Under the pieces are notes generated by a model. It was not told the origin of the DNA, made no database searches, and saw only the letters and a program-made list of their open reading frames with translations. This document shows positions 55,816 to 64,000 of a DNA stretch of 64,000 nucleotides, one piece after another. Position numbers and translations under genes: made by a program. Origin of the DNA: Cryoendolithus antarcticus. Taxonomy: Eukaryota > Ascomycota > Dothideomycetes > Cladosporiales > Cladosporiaceae. The stretch spans positions 62,001 to 126,000 of the forward strand of contig NAJO01000054.1 of assembly GCA_002077065.1 (NCBI GenBank). The letters are read 5' to 3'. Positions within the stretch are counted from its first letter, which is position 1. Every line of letters begins with the position of its first letter.

Positions 55816-56619
55816 CTATTCGCTGTCTTCAAAGTCTTCCACTCGAAGCACAGGCGCAAACGCCCACTCCCGCACGTCCGCCTCATCATTAAACCCGATG
55901 TTGCAATCCTCGTCGCCTGCCAGCGCCCACTTAGTCTCCATGCGTGTCTCGAACGCGCCCTCCTGCCTCTTGAAGCGGATCCGCAAAAGCTGGTAGGCCA
56001 ACAAGAACGGCTCGACCGGACTCGACCCTTGCCTCCGCTCGCATACTTGCGCCCCTTCCACGATTGGGCCAACCCTACCCGGCATTCCAACAGCCGCACC
56101 ATCAGCCGCGAGATCTACCCGCAAACCCTCGCTTCGATCCTTGACGTACTCGATAGTAGCGGCAGAAGCCGTCATGAGTCCAGTGACCAGGTACAAAGGC
56201 TTTCTGCGAAATGTGCCAGCGTACTTGCGCAGCGCCGTGCTTGCCGTGGCTTGCGCGATATAGCTTTCGTCTGGGCTAAACCATTCAACATCGAGATTCT
56301 CGGCAGTGATCTTGACCGAGTCTCTGATTGCGCGACTGCCGGAGATGCCACCATTGAGTATGGGGATGACGGAGAGATCCGCTAAAAGGCCGACACGGCC
56401 TGCGGTCTGCTCCGCAGTGTCAAGGTACCATGCCTTGTGAGCCTGCCGAGATATAGCCTCTTCTGCGACGGGGACACGGGAGGTGGAGTTCAAGGGACGT
56501 CGAGCATCGGGATACTTTGATGTCAATTCGGCTGGCAGAAGGGTACCGAGTTGAATTCCTCTACCGGGTAGGAAGCTCGTGTCCGGCAGGAGCATGAACG
56601 TAGGCTGGTATGTATTCAT
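55816..56619 (-). CDS. gasdermin-like protein (RCD-1/HET-Q1 type), candidate
   Basis: Single exon, 267 residues, close to the length of fungal gasdermin-like proteins (about 250-280). The N terminus (FMLLPDTSFLPGRGIQLGTL) and a central PLYLVTGLMTASAATIEYV strand pair fit the pore-forming domain's alternating beta pattern. The last 40 residues form an acidic tail (DEDCNIGF, VEDFEDSE) after a basic-to-polar boundary, as expected for a short inhibitory C terminus removed by proteolysis. There is no signal peptide. The gene converges on a subtilase with only 16 bp between stop codons, the arrangement known from het-Q1/het-Q2. The start at 56619 is chosen because the 42 codons upstream have no such pattern. 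Family membership rests on motif impression, length and context, not on an alignment. Confidence 0.7.
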   Translation of the reverse strand: MNTYQPTFMLLPDTSFLPGRGIQLGTLLPAELTSKYPDARRPLNSTSRVPVAEEAISRQAHKAWYLDTAEQTAGRVGLLADLSVIPILNGGISGSRAIRDSVKITAENLDVEWFSPDESYIAQATASTALRKYAGTFRRKPLYLVTGLMTASAATIEYVKDRSEGLRVDLAADGAAVGMPGRVGPIVEGAQVCERRQGSSPVEPFLLAYQLLRIRFKRQEGAFETRMETKWALAGDEDCNIGFNDEADVREWAFAPVLRVEDFEDSE

Positions 56620-57447
56620 GGCTGCTACATGTGGGCGAGGCTGCGATGGTCCACCAATTTCACATGATCGTCCTCGGCAGGCCTCATGTAGAAGCCATAG
56701 CTGCAGCCTAGCGAATGGGGCGCAGTGCTGCACAGCCACGATCAAAACCTGCCCACGCTGTTACACAAAGCACTACAATCTCTGGGATACTCCTCGTTCC
56801 AGTATCACCGCCGCGTCTAAATCCCATGGTCGCATCCTACACCGATCATCGATCTTTCGTAATGAGATCCCCACCCTGCCCAGGCCGCGAATGTAGTGAA
56901 GTCACCTTGCCTTGGCAGGGCTGCATTGCTTTACCTGCATGTGCATCACTCTAAGTCTACTACCCCACTCCCTCGTCCATCTTCAACGTCTGTGGTGACA
57001 ACAAGGTAGAAAGTTTTCTCATGATCATGTGTCCAACCGCGAAGTACCGGGCGCATGTATCACACACAACACCAAGATGACTCAACATAAGCAGGTATGG
57101 AGGTCCCACGAGGCCTCCCTTCCGTGACAAGCCGAGCTCACCGGCATGGCCTCGCTGCCCTCCGCGGCGGCCCTCGGGGCGACGGTGATGCAGTGAGGAT
57201 GTTGTGATGTGAAGGAAATAGGAGTGAGGCCAAGGTAAGGGTTTATAATCATTCATTTCATTGCCTGTGCTCTGCGCTTTACACCCCTTTTCGTCTCCCA
57301 ATCACTCTGAGAGAACAGCAGGAAGACCTACAGCACAGAAAGACTCAAGACGACTTCGCTTCAGACGTCCGAAGCTCATTTTCCGTACCAAATTGAGTTT
57401 AGAAGTCACGCGAAACCAAACGCTTACCATATCCAGCAATTCACATC
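56620..57447. other. divergent intergenic region
   Basis: Between the gasdermin-like and Pmp3-like starts. The gasdermin-like frame is open back to 56745 without similarity. A pyrimidine-rich tract lies close to the Pmp3-like gene. Confidence 0.5.
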
Positions 57448-57847
57448 ATGGTTCTCGTCCGTCACCCCTCTTCCCCACCCCCACCCCCTCCCCTCTCATC
57501 CCCAACCCCTAACCCACCCCCCTCAGGTCTCTCTCGCCGAAGGCATCCTCGCCATCTTCCTCCCTCCCCTCGCCGTGCTCCTACGCACCGGCTGTAGTCT
57601 GAACTTCCTCCTAAACATTCTCCTGACAGCCCTGGCCTGGGTCCCAGGTGTGATACACGCCTGGGTTATCATCTTGGCAGTCCCGGGGCTCAGGGAGAAG
57701 AGGAGAGAGCGCAGGAGAAGCGCTGAGAAGGAAGTGCGAGGTAGTGGGAGCTGGGAGGGGGGTAGGAGGAGTGGAAGTCGACATCGGCATCATCACCACC
57801 ACCATGATGAGTACCGCAGGAGCGTGAGCCGGCAGAGGGGCATTTAG
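57448..57847 (+). CDS. Pmp3/RCI2-type plasma membrane proteolipid with basic tail
   Basis: Exon 1 is nine bases (57448-57456, Met-Val-Leu); the intron (GTCCGT donor, CTCAG acceptor, C-rich) leads to exon 2 at 57527-57847, giving 109 residues. The Pmp3 core has two membrane helices: SLAEGILAIFLPPLAVLLRTGCS and LNFLLNILLTALAWVPGVIH. The canonical protein stops after about 55 residues; here a hydrophilic tail of about 45 residues follows, rich in Arg, Ser and Gly with a run of six histidines after a SRHRH stretch. Pmp3 proteins modulate membrane potential and salt tolerance. Long basic tails occur in some fungal members. Confidence 0.9.
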
Positions 57848-58010
57848 GAGAGAGAATGAAGGGAAGAGGGAAAGTGAGGCGGCGATGACTTTACGGCCGA
57901 TTGCATTTGCGATGGCGTTGGTAGATGGGAGAGCATGCAGATGCTTAGGGTTTAGCAGTTGGGTATGAAGGCTTGATTTACTCGATCTTTGTTGTGCTAT
58001 TGCCGTTCCA

Positions 58011-59531
58011 TCATACCCCTTCATTAGCCAGCCGATGCACAACCGGCACCGAACTCGGCGGCAAACTGCCGTACTCGCATATCACCATGCGGATGTACTC
58101 TGCGGGCGTAACATCGTACATCAGATTCAAGATCTGCAGTCCTGGTATATCTCTCCAGTCTGCCAGGGTCTTAACCTTGGCACCCTCTTCGTCGCCGTCC
58201 ATAGTGGTAGGCGAAGCCTCGGGAAGTAAGAGCTCTTCAGGCGGCGCAATCTCGTTCAGCACCACCGAGTCCAGCGCGACTTTGCCCGTGAACTTAACGC
58301 TCTCGCAGAGGACTATGACTGGGACGTCCGCGTGAGAGGCATGTAGCGCTATGCTCGCTGTGCCCACACGAGAGACGAGCCGGCCGTTGCTGAGCATTGA
58401 TCTTGCGCCTAGCAGGACCAGTGTAGCATCTTTCATCGCGTGCGCAATACCAGAGAGTGGTGTGTATTCGACTTCGATACCTCTTCGTCCAAGCGTGCGA
58501 GCAAGATTCTTGCCTTCGTAGAGCGGTCGCGAGTCCACGCATATGACCCTGAACTGCGTGCCTGCTTCATGCGCTTCGATCAGAGTCTTCTCGACAAGCG
58601 AAGACTTGGCATAAGTTAACACCACAGCACCTTGCTTGATCTGCTTCACAGCCGCAGTCGCAATAGCCCGGTCCGTCACCACGATTCGCTCCCGTAAGAA
58701 CATGTCGATACTGTCCTGCAAGTAAGCCTTCGCCTCGCCCTCATCAACACTCGGATCGATTTCCACAACAGCCTTCTTCAAAAATCGAATCCCATTCCCC
58801 ATGCCCTCGCTGATAGGCCTGCAAGCCTTGAGGAACTCGATCTGCGGACTGAGGAAATGCGTCGTCATGTGCCGTGCCAGACTCGTTCCAGTAGGCGTTG
58901 TGTAATCGGCTATGGCGGCCTTAAAGGCTAGCAGCATGGCTGCTGTGCGTGCTGTGGAGCCGCAGATGGCGTAAGTAGAGTATTGGAAGCCTAGGGCCTG
59001 GATTGCGGGGTGAATGTCTTTCGGGGTCGTAAGGAGCGTTGGGCGGGGGTGGGCCGCGTAGAGGTGGGAGAAGAGGGGAACGTCTTTGGACTCCTTTGGC
59101 TTAGATGGTCTGCTGGGTTTCGAAGCTGGTGGAAGGACGGATTGCGAAAGTCGACGGCGAGGTGGCGGGGGTTGTGTGGCTGCGGACGGGTTCCGTCGGT
59201 GCTGTGTAGGTGTGGCAGCTGGCGCTTGCTCGGGCTGTCGCTGTGGCTGTCCTCTGGATGTTTGCGCTGGCTGCTGCATCTGTGCTGCCTGTGAAGACGA
59301 CTCCACGGCAGGCTGTACTGCTCCATCGCTTGCTGTCATGCCGTTCGTGACTGGTGCAGCGGAAGGTCCAGCTCCAGCCTTCTCCGCCGCTCTCCTCGCC
59401 TGCTTCTCCTCCTTCGCCCTCTTCTTCTTCTCTGCCGGCGTCAATCCATCTTCACCTACACTCTTTGCAGGCGCCGGCTCAGCCTTCTTCTCCGGCGCCT
59501 TGCCTTTTGCTCCATTCGGTGTGTCGGCCAT
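58011..59531 (-). CDS. GCD2: translation initiation factor eIF2B subunit delta
   Basis: Single exon, 506 residues. The first 150 are low complexity and charged (PAEKKKRAKEEKQARRAAEK, then Pro/Gln/Ser-rich), as in Gcd2 proteins. The rest is the eIF2B alpha/beta/delta Rossmann-like domain: PLFSHLYAAHPRPTLLTTPK, DIHPAIQALGFQYSTYAICG, TTHFLSPQIEFLKACRPIS, VLTYAKSSLVEKTL, VICVDSRPLYEG, LLGARSMLSNGRLVSRVGTA and PVIVLCESVKF. The eIF2B complex recharges eIF2 with GTP; the delta subunit belongs to its regulatory core, which senses eIF2 phosphorylation in general amino acid control. Confidence 0.95.
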   Translation of the reverse strand: MADTPNGAKGKAPEKKAEPAPAKSVGEDGLTPAEKKKRAKEEKQARRAAEKAGAGPSAAPVTNGMTASDGAVQPAVESSSQAAQMQQPAQTSRGQPQRQPEQAPAATPTQHRRNPSAATQPPPPRRRLSQSVLPPASKPSRPSKPKESKDVPLFSHLYAAHPRPTLLTTPKDIHPAIQALGFQYSTYAICGSTARTAAMLLAFKAAIADYTTPTGTSLARHMTTHFLSPQIEFLKACRPISEGMGNGIRFLKKAVVEIDPSVDEGEAKAYLQDSIDMFLRERIVVTDRAIATAAVKQIKQGAVVLTYAKSSLVEKTLIEAHEAGTQFRVICVDSRPLYEGKNLARTLGRRGIEVEYTPLSGIAHAMKDATLVLLGARSMLSNGRLVSRVGTASIALHASHADVPVIVLCESVKFTGKVALDSVVLNEIAPPEELLLPEASPTTMDGDEEGAKVKTLADWRDIPGLQILNLMYDVTPAEYIRMVICEYGSLPPSSVPVVHRLANEGV

Positions 59532-60203
59532 GATTGCTCCTGAATTTAGAGCCCTTCCGGTTATCTATATCAAGTAGCTGCAGTTCGATCGATCACTCCC
59601 TAGACTATTCCCGAGGGCTTTCGTGTCGCTAGCGTCTCCGAACGCTGATCTCGTGCGAGAGTCCATCTTCACTTAGATCCGTCCATAATGGTTGTATTTA
59701 GTCCGGTGACTGGGGAACGTCCGATCGTGTGCGCTTGGAAGCTGTGAGACCCTGAGCTATTTCTGAGTATTTGGCAATTCCTGCAGTGAGTATGGCGATC
59801 TGATCGTAAGGAGCTGTTGTGTTTGGGCGAATATGGTATTGAATGTTGTTGCAGTTCACTGCGACTGTTGCACAAGAAATTCCGATGACTCAGTGAAGTC
59901 TGAGGCACAAACATGACTGCGAGAGCACGATATATCATTTCCCCTTAGTAGTTATATTGCACGAACTTAGACACTGTGATGACACACTACGATGAGTAAG
60001 GGTGCGTATCTGTAGGCCCAGCCATTCAGCCCTTCGTTCCGAAGATGTACAGGTAGCGTTGTCTTCGTAAGTGTTCTGTACAAGACTACATCCAAACGCT
60101 GCAGATGCTTCCCTGTCACCATGCCTGGCATGCACTCATCCCTCATAAGCCCTTGATATGCGCCCATAGCAATGCCCCTTTACGCCCATCCCCTCTCTCC
60201 TCA
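59532..60203. other. intergenic region upstream of GCD2 and 3' of GTPBP1-like gene
   Basis: No supported gene. A few frames of 60-90 codons lack motifs. Confidence 0.5.
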
Positions 60204-62219
60204 TCATACAGCTACCGGCGCACTCGGCGCCGCAACCTCAACCCCACCCTCCAGCGCAGCCCTCTCCTTCGCCGCGTCAGGATTCAGGGGCTTGTTCGGA
60301 TCATACCCCACCTCCTTCACAATACCCAGTCCCTTGGTCCTCCCCTCACGAAACAAAATTCGATCCCCAACCGCCAAATACTCCGGCCTCTGCACAAACC
60401 GAAAAGCAACCGTAGCCCGATCCCCAGTCCGGATGTACGCTCGATCAATATCGATGATAGCGCACGTCTGGCTCACAGGCCCGACATGAAGCATAGCCTG
60501 GTACTTTGTCCGGATGGTCGTAGCGTGGCTGAGGATCAGCACTTCAGCAACGAACTCGCGGTAGACTTTCGGTTGCGGGATCAGGATGTTGGGATTTGAG
60601 TCTGATTTGGCGAGCAGCATCACCATACCTTTGCGGACATCTTTCCGCCGTACACGACGCAAGGCGAAGCTAGCGGATTGGCCGGCGCTGCAGGCGGGGA
60701 CGGAGATGCGTTTTCGCTCAATGGAGCGGACTGTGGTTGTCGTGAACTGGCCCAAGGAATCAGGGCCGACCAGGACTGTATCGCCGGCATGCACGACCCC
60801 TGATTTGACGACACCGCTGACGACTGTGCCGACGAACGGGACGGAGAAGGTGTCGTTCACATGGAACTCGAATGGCGCGTCGATGTCGTATTTGCCGTGG
60901 TGCGGCAAGATGTTGAGGAACTCACGAACGAGGTCTAGCGACTCGCCGGTGACGTTCGAGACTTGGAAGACCGGGCAGATGCGCTGACTGACGAACTGTG
61001 TGGCGGTGTTGATGCAGTCTTCGCGCGACTTGATGAAGATGGGGATTTTGCGGGCGCCAGGGGATTTGAGGATTTTGGTGAGTTGCGTGACGGTCTGCGC
61101 GAGGATTTGCGGCGGACAGATGTCAATTTTCGTGATGCAGACCATGACTGGGACATTCAGGGCCAGAGCGATGCCAAGATGCTCCTTGGACATGCCGATG
61201 AGACCGTTATTGGCTGCGACCATGAGGAGACAGTAATTTGGCTCGGAGCTGAGGAGGCCGAAGACGGTGGTCCGCAAATACCGCTCGTGGCCGGCCAGAT
61301 CGGTGAAGCTGATAACTTTCGCACTTCGCTTGCCTGCGCGCTGTCAGTACTCGTTCAACATCCCCACAGCCCCTCCAGTCAACCCACCAATTTCCTCCCA
61401 GCTCAGTTTCCTCCCCGGCACTCCAGACACAACAACCTCGCCCTTAGTATCAAATCCCATGATCTCCATCCCCACCGAACTCGTCCGCCCACTCTCAACC
61501 TCATGCTTATGCCGAAACAGATTCACTCTTGCCTTCCCTCGCCCATCATCCAGGCCGCCCTTAACAAGCACCCCTAACAGCGTACTCTTCCCAGCGTCCA
61601 CATTCCCCACAACCGCTATCCGCGTCTCAATCGTGTCGTCCAGATCCTTCGGCCGCCGCCGTATCATCACCTTGCCCATGCAACCTTTCTCCCGCTTCGT
61701 CTCGTTGCCGACGTCTACTGTGCTGCCCGGGACATTCTTCGTCATGAGGATCTTCCAGTCGGCTTTCAGCACCTCGAGTAGGGTTCGTATCCGCGCGAGC
61801 GCAGCGTCCCACTCGGTCTCGCTGACGTTCTGGGAGTCGCCGCTGTCCTCGAGCCCAACGTCGAAGAGACACTCGCCATGCCCCTCGTCTAAACGTGCCT
61901 CGATCAGCGATCGTAGTTGTGCTATACTCTCGTCTTTTGTCTTTGCGTCGTCATTGAGTAGGAGATGCCGTATCCGGACCTTGGGCTTGTCGTCGCCTAG
62001 GTCGAGGGTATCGAGGATGTCTAGCTCGGCGTGCTCGTGTCTCGGCGCAGGAGCAGCGCCATTCGTGCCGTTCGAGCCATTCGACGTGGCGATACCAGGT
62101 TTTCGTAATGCTTGCTGTTGCTGCACGTAGTCGGCGAAGTCACTTAAGGCGGACTCGCCTGCCCGCCGCTCTTGCGCGGAAAGCTGGCCTTGCTTGAAGC
62201 GCTCCTGGCGGGTGGTCAT
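60204..62219 (-). CDS. GTPBP1/GTPBP2-like translational GTPase
   Basis: Exons 62219-61388 and 61333-60204 (GTGGGT donor, ACTGAC branch site, CGCAG acceptor) give 653 residues. The intron splits the G domain and its removal restores SWEEIGKRSAKVISFTDLAG. G motifs are G1 GNVDAGKS, a switch I region ending in TSSVGMEIMGFD, G3 DLAGHERYL, G4 TKID and a G5-like block near VSNVTGES. Two EF-Tu-like beta-barrel domains follow (FVGTVVSGVVKSGVV, then GDRATVAFRFV). The N-terminal 150 residues have a helical start and an acidic region. GTPBP1/2 proteins act on stalled or slow ribosomes and mRNA decay in animals; their fungal role is little studied. Confidence 0.93.
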
Positions 62220-62541
62220 ATTCAGTAGTGAGTGTCCGAGGTAGCGATGATAGTCAGAGAAGCCGCGATATTCGTAGTATCATTGTGGACGTGTGTGAGT
62301 AGGAAATGTAGATGGGCGACCGATGTTTGGGTCATGGAGATATATGAGCAAGTCACAGTAGGGGCCCCGCAATGTTACAGTCATCGATCAACCTCACAGT
62401 CATTGACAGCGGACTCATATGAAAAGTAGATCATTCTGAAACTCAGGATACTGTGTTCGGCGATTGGCGATGGATTGACATCGATCGGGACACCGCAAGA
62501 CGGTCATATGTAAAAATGGTCAACCTTCCGTGACTATTCTG
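62220..62541. other. intergenic region
   Basis: Upstream of the GTPBP1-like gene and 3' flank of the glyoxalase II gene. Nothing recognised. Confidence 0.5.
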
Positions 62542-63872
62542 CTACATCGAGTTCTTCGCCTCCCGGAGCGCAGCCATCACATCTACTCGTCCAGTCTTGC
62601 CGGTGAACTTTTGTACTGCTGGATCCTGCTCATGGTCAGTGATGCAACTCACACGATCTCCACACTTCGGATTCGTTCACTTACATCCAGTCGCATGAAC
62701 ACATTGTGCTTCTAAGCGAATTGTCAGCGAGTCTCGACATATCAGACGACCGTCCATCGTACCTTCTCGTCACCAATCGTGAACTTTCCCTGCGTCTGCT
62801 TGTTTGCGTCGGCGAACGCCTCAAGCTTCTTGATAGAATCTGACTGATCGACCTTAACGCCGAACTTAACGTTGCCTTTAGTGTACTCGTGTCCAGGCTG
62901 TGAGGCATGTCAGTCGTCTGCACTCAGCCATACGATAGAGGCGTGCCATACATAGACTTTCGTGTCATCGGGCAAAGTACCCAAAGTCTTGTTGAGCGCA
63001 GTGTCCATCTCCTCGGCTTTGCCTTCGAAGAACCGACCACAGCCTACATCGAGATCAGTACGAGCGCCTTACGTTGGGATTTACAATCCGACCTACCTCC
63101 AATGAACAGCGTATCGCCGGTGAACACAGCTTTGTCGTTACCATCCTCAAACAGGAAACATATGCTGTCTTGTGTGTGACAAGGTGTGTGCAAAGCCTTG
63201 ACCTTAATACCCTCACCAATTGTGAAGGTCTCGCCGTGTGCCGGGGTCTTGGTGACCTTGGTGCAGTCCTTACCGCCTATGATGGGGAGAGGGTAGGACT
63301 TGAGCTACACAGGATCAAGGTCAGAGAACGCCTCCAGAATGGAAGGTAGCGGGACGTACAATCTCGACATTGCCGCCAGCGTGATCGTGATGGCTAATTA
63401 CATAGAGTCAGACTCATTTTTAGCGTGAGACGTTCCTGTCGGCTTACTGGTGGGTGTTGATGATCTTCGTCAACTTGATACCGCGGTCTGTAGCCTTCTT
63501 GAGGTGTGGTAATACTCTGTACGAGTGTCAGATGGCTGCTGGATGTTGCAATTGACTTAGACGGACTCTGATGGGTTGGCAGGATCAATAATCACGGCCT
63601 CCTTGGTCTTCTCATCTGTAACGAGGTAGGCGTAGTTGTTGCCACTTCCCTCCCCTGGGATTGATCAGATGCTGTGACACAAATACGATCGGCAATCAGG
63701 GCATACACATGGGGATTGATTCGATATGCATCTTGCGAATTGACTTGGACTGAGCGAGCTCGGGATTAGTATGGAAGAGAACGAAGTAACCCAGGAGGGC
63801 AACGCCTACCGCGAATAGGGTTGGTGTGGCAGGACGGGACAGAACACTCTTAGCTGTACGAAGCAAGCTCAT
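62542..63872 (-). CDS. GLO2: hydroxyacylglutathione hydrolase (glyoxalase II)
   Basis: Nine exons: 63872-63707, 63654-63567, 63516-63448, 63393-63360, 63304-63097, 63043-62952, 62897-62763, 62711-62685 and 62625-62542, giving 300 residues in frame. The metallo-beta-lactamase core is clear after splicing: [18 protein letters not shown], the metal-binding [13 protein letters not shown] split by intron 3, [28 protein letters not shown] split by intron 5, and YPGHEYT. The C-terminal helical domain ends with [13 protein letters not shown]. The enzyme hydrolyses S-lactoylglutathione to lactate in methylglyoxal detoxification. The first 47 residues form an extra leader with a hydrophobic segment ([16 protein letters not shown]) that could be a mitochondrial signal-anchor; an internal ATG at 63731 would give the usual cytosolic form. 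Confidence 0.95.
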
Positions 63873-64000
63873 GAGTACTATGGTCACGGGCACTCAGAAG
63901 ACGATTGAGACTCTTCCACATAAGAGAGGCATTGAAGTCGCGGACTTGCGTCATGGCGGTTCCTGCTTACCTAACGGCTCATTCAAGGCACTATACCGAC

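Noticed and set aside
55816..56745. Longer gasdermin-like product starting upstream of 56619
   Set aside because: The extra 42 residues are Cys/Arg-rich without pattern and do not begin with a better-supported ATG.
1..64000. CRISPR arrays, integrases or insertion sequences
   Set aside because: The genes are spliced eukaryotic genes, and no spaced direct-repeat array, transposase or long terminal repeat is visible.

Overview
The window is nuclear DNA from a filamentous ascomycete, most likely a Dothideomycete; the class is inferred from gene content and the phylum is well supported. Most genes carry short GT-AG introns of about 50-65 bp, usually with a CTRAY-like branch site (CTGAC, CTAAC, ACTAAG) 10-20 bp before the acceptor. 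Intergenic gaps are short and the gene families (HET domain, AA9 LPMO with CBM1, cutinase, AcuF-like C2H2, Fungal-N/STAND-type N-terminal domain, arrestin-related adaptor) are typical of plant-associated filamentous fungi. I rebuilt splice structures by hand from reading frame, splice sites and family motifs; all exon sums are in frame. I found no tRNA, rRNA, CRISPR array or intact transposon.

Layout. 0.6-9 kb: LITAF-like zinc ribbon gene (-), HET-domain gene (+), AA9 LPMO-CBM1 (+), short Sec2-domain gene (+), GMC oxidoreductase (-). 9.6-14 kb: 4EHP-type eIF4E (-), porphobilinogen deaminase HEM3 (+), low-complexity protein with a Grg1-like start (-). 14.5-18.7 kb: an unrecognised gene and its tandem, nonsense-bearing paralogue (+), then a Fungal-N/ZZ-finger gene (-) with a curious 17-nt interruption. 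19-27.6 kb: eIF4B/TIF3 (-), a Tim17-like membrane protein (+), U-box cyclophilin CYP8 (-), BRCT protein Dpb11/Rad4 (-). 29-36 kb: arrestin adaptor (+) and two F-box-like genes in opposite orientation. 36.9-45 kb: phosducin-like protein (-) and G-protein beta subunit (-), RPS29 (-) divergent from a small hypothetical gene (+), cutinase (-). 45-52.7 kb: DEVH RNA helicase (+) and AcuF-like C2H2 protein (-) with a 129-nt internal duplication. 53-56.6 kb: subtilase with a DUF7580-like front end (+) tail-to-tail with a gasdermin-like gene (-). 57.4-64 kb: Pmp3-like proteolipid (+), eIF2B delta GCD2 (-), GTPBP1-like GTPase (-), glyoxalase II (-).

Working together. Housekeeping translation genes are well represented (eIF4E-like, eIF4B, eIF2B delta, RPS29, DEVH helicase, GTPBP1-like). 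G-beta and a phosducin-like protein, a known client/chaperone pair, are neighbours on one strand. The most interesting locus is the protease/gasdermin-like pair at 52988-56619. It resembles the two-component HET-Q2/HET-Q1 cell-death system of Podospora, but here the protease has a DUF7580-like N-terminal half and its start codon is overlapped by an upstream reading frame. With the HET gene and the Fungal-N/ZZ gene it gives the window three loci of the non-self-recognition/cell-death type.
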